Translations under genes and position numbers: made by a program
NCBI GenBank assembly: GCA_026388345.1
Contig: JAPLJY010000187.1
Location: forward strand, 1 to 7,817
Length of the DNA: 7,817 bases
DNA from: Deltaproteobacteria bacterium
GTDB lineage: Bacteria > Desulfobacterota > Syntrophia > Syntrophales > UBA5619
Reading direction: 5' to 3'
Shown: positions 5,587-7,817 of the stretch, in pieces
How positions within the stretch are numbered: the first letter of the stretch is position 1
Layout of the letters: each line of letters begins with the position of its first letter
The notes under the pieces: model-generated
What the model saw: only the letters and a program-made list of their open reading frames with translations
The model's database searches: none
Told to the model about the DNA's origin: nothing

Positions 5587-7817
5587 CTATCTGATGGATG
5601 CCCCTGACGCATAAACGATCTTCTGCACAATTCTCGCGTGGACCTCATTCACCTCGTCATCCATCAAGGTCCGGTCCGCGCCGCGGTATGAAAACCGCAA
5701 TCCCAGACTCTTCATCCCCGCAGGGATATTTTTGCCTTCATATACATCAAAAATTTGAACTTTTTCAAGTAATTCTTCAAGGGAATCCGTCGCCGACCGC
5801 AGCATCTCTGCTGCCGCCATCTCCTGGCGGACCAGAAAGGCCACGTCCCGTGAACTCGACGGAAACCGGGGAAGGCTGCGAAAGGACGCCTTCGCGGAAT
5901 AATTTGCCGCGAGGAGATCCAGATCCAGTTCGCCCACGACGACCGCTCCGGTCAGATCCATACGGACCAGCACATCCGGATGAATCTCTCCCAGAAAACC
6001 GAGCTGCGCCTCCCCGCTGAACACACCGCAGGATTTGCCCGGATGAAGAAAAGGCTCCGGAACGCATTCCCGGAACGAGGGGGCGGCGATCCGGAGGGTA
6101 TCCATGATATTTTCGGCACAACCCTTCAGATCATAAAAATCCGCCTGCAGATCCTGGAAATGCCACCGGTCTTCATACCGTCGGCCGGCGAGGAGGAAGG
6201 CCGCGCGGTTGTGTTCCCGGGGCTGTTTCCCCTCCCCCTGCCGGATGAACGTTCGGCCCGTTTCAAAGATCTTCAGATCGAAGCAACCGACATCGGCGTT
6301 CCTCCGGGCATTGAGCAGAAGGCTTTGGATCAGGGTGGTCCGCATCACTGCCTGCTCTTCCGTCAGGGGATTCCGGATCCGGACATGCAGGCGACGCTCA
6401 TCCGTTTCGGGCAGGCCGAGTTGATCGACGGCATCCGGAGAGACAAAGCTGTAATTGATCACCTCCTGATAGCCGGCGCCGGTCATGATCTCACGGAGCC
6501 GCGCCTCGACCGCACCTTTACCGTCCGCAACCCCGGCGATCACCGAAACAGCGGGAAGGGTTGCCGGCACCCGGTCGTACCCATGCACCCGGGCAATCTC
6601 CTCGATGAGATCGATCTCCCGGGCAATATCCACGCGACATGTCGGAGGGGTAACTCGGAAGCTCCCTTCCCCTGCCGGTACGATCGTCATTTTCAGATTT
6701 CCGAGGATACGCACCACGTCCGCTTCTTCAACCGCGGTGCCCAGAATATCCCGTATGCGCTTCAAGCGCAGGGGAATGTCCTTTGCGGTCGAGATAATCC
6801 GTGGATACTGATCGATCGCCCCCCGGCAAACCGTCCCTCCGGAAAGTTCCGCCATGAGACCTGCCGCCCGGTCGAGCGCCCGGATCACCCCCTCAGGATC
6901 GATCCCCCTCTCGAAACGGAAGGCGGCGTCGGTCCCCATCGCCAGTCCGCGCGAGGTCCTGCGGATGGAGGAGGGGTTAAAATAGGCGCTCTCCAGGAGG
7001 ATCATCTCCGTATCCTTCTGGATCTCGGAATTGAGACCGCCCATGACCCCGCCAATCGCAACCGGCTTGACGCCGTCGCAGATCATCAGCGTGTCGGCCC
7101 GAAGAACCCGCTCCTTTTCGTCGAGGGATACAAAGGTCTCACCCGCACGGGAGCGCCGGACCACGATCCGACCCTCTTCGAGGAAGCGGAAATCGAAGGC
7201 ATGCAGAGGTTGCCCCAATTCCATCATCACGTAGTTGGTCACATCCACGATATTGTTGATGGAACGCAAGCCCACCGCCGCCAGTCTCCTCCGCATCCAG
7301 AAGGGCGACGGTCCGATCCGGACATTCTTAATGACACGGGCCGTGTAACGGGGGCAGAGGTCGGGATCTTCGATGGAAACCGAGGTGATCCCCTGGATCT
7401 CCTCGTCATTTTCCGCCACAACGAAAGGCGGGCAGCGCAGTTCCTTCCCCGTGATGGCGGCCACTTCGCGGGCCACGCCGACGATGGAGAGACAATCGGA
7501 CCGGTTCGGGGTCACACCGATATCGAGAACCGTATCGTACAGATCAAGCGCGTCCGCCAGCTCCCTTCCCAGGGACAAATCGGAGGGGAGGATCATGATC
7601 CCGGCGGCATCAGCGCCGATCCCGAGTTCCTCCTCGGAACAGAGCATCCCCTCGGACAACTCGCCCCGGATTCTGACGCTCCGGATGACATCGCCGCTTG
7701 GCAGGGCCGCGCCAACCTGCGCCAGAGGCACGATATCGCCGACGCGGATGTTCGTTGCGCCGCACACAACGGGATAGATCGCGTCTCCGGTGGCAACCTC
7801 GCAGAGGGACAATTGAT
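5587..7817 (-). CDS. pheT: Phenylalanyl-tRNA synthetase beta subunit, N-terminus outside window
   Basis: The frame is open through the right edge (743 whole codons in view); roughly 50 N-terminal residues lie outside, giving about 800 in total, normal for bacterial PheT. With PheS it forms the heterotetramer that charges tRNA-Phe in the cytoplasm. Numbering from the codon at 7812: the EMAP-like tRNA-binding domain spans 1-75 ([27 protein letters not shown]). The B3/B4 editing domain is at about 105-330 ([53 protein letters not shown]). The B5 domain is at about 340-415 with the acidic [13 protein letters not shown]. The last 95 or so residues are the FDX-ACB anticodon-binding domain ([12 protein letters not shown]). 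Nothing is missing or broken in the visible part. pheS is expected just outside the right edge, and the IHF-MerR frame follows after 32 bp, so they probably share a transcript. Confidence 0.97.
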   Translation of the reverse strand, partial: QLSLCEVATGDAIYPVVCGATNIRVGDIVPLAQVGAALPSGDVIRSVRIRGELSEGMLCSEEELGIGADAAGIMILPSDLSLGRELADALDLYDTVLDIGVTPNRSDCLSIVGVAREVAAITGKELRCPPFVVAENDEEIQGITSVSIEDPDLCPRYTARVIKNVRIGPSPFWMRRRLAAVGLRSINNIVDVTNYVMMELGQPLHAFDFRFLEEGRIVVRRSRAGETFVSLDEKERVLRADTLMICDGVKPVAIGGVMGGLNSEIQKDTEMILLESAYFNPSSIRRTSRGLAMGTDAAFRFERGIDPEGVIRALDRAAGLMAELSGGTVCRGAIDQYPRIISTAKDIPLRLKRIRDILGTAVEEADVVRILGNLKMTIVPAGEGSFRVTPPTCRVDIAREIDLIEEIARVHGYDRVPATLPAVSVIAGVADGKGAVEARLREIMTGAGYQEVINYSFVSPDAVDQLGLPETDERRLHVRIRNPLTEEQAVMRTTLIQSLLLNARRNADVGCFDLKIFETGRTFIRQGEGKQPREHNRAAFLLAGRRYEDRWHFQDLQADFYDLKGCAENIMDTLRIAAPSFRECVPEPFLHPGKSCGVFSGEAQLGFLGEIHPDVLVRMDLTGAVVVGELDLDLLAANYSAKASFRSLPRFPSSSRDVAFLVRQEMAAAEMLRSATDSLEELLEKVQIFDVYEGKNIPAGMKSLGLRFSYRGADRTLMDDEVNEVHARIVQKIVYASGASIR

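Overview
The window looks like chromosomal DNA from a Deltaproteobacterium in the broad modern sense, of the Syntrophales/Desulfobacterota type. I infer this from a PxxKW cysteine-rich small protein, a pheT-ihfA-merR gene order, a mannose-family PTS EIID gene directly before HPr and Enzyme I, and a palindromic repeat of a type I recall from such genomes. No species is assigned. No prophage, CRISPR array, rRNA or tRNA was seen.

Right part (5027-7817, minus strand): the 3' 93% or so of pheT (phenylalanyl-tRNA synthetase beta chain, 5' end outside the window) is followed 32 bp later by one continuous reading frame. That frame begins as an integration host factor alpha subunit, loses the whole DNA-binding arm and C-terminus of IHF, and continues in frame into a MerR-type regulator. 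In relatives these are normally two adjacent genes, so this hybrid is the most unusual thing in the window. A palindromic interspersed repeat (about 4886-5022) lies right behind its stop codon, followed by a perfect 38-bp palindrome that can end transcription from both sides.

Middle (3982-5026): the only plus-strand gene is a small PxxKW cysteine-rich protein (4468-4749). It has its own promoter candidate and a leader of about 115-120 nt containing an intrinsic terminator, which suggests attenuation or a riboregulator. Between it and the PTS genes is a non-coding stretch of almost 500 bp holding two similar GC-rich hairpins that resemble IS200/IS605-type ends, and further plus-oriented terminator-like hairpins.

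Left part (1-3981, minus strand): a compact phosphotransferase set of EIID (mannose family), HPr and Enzyme I, with EIID and HPr separated by one base. Enzyme I passes phosphate from PEP to HPr. EIID would need EIIA, EIIB and EIIC partners, which are not next to it here. After an 88-bp gap comes plsB (glycerol-3-phosphate acyltransferase), cut by the left edge just after its HxxxxD catalytic motif.
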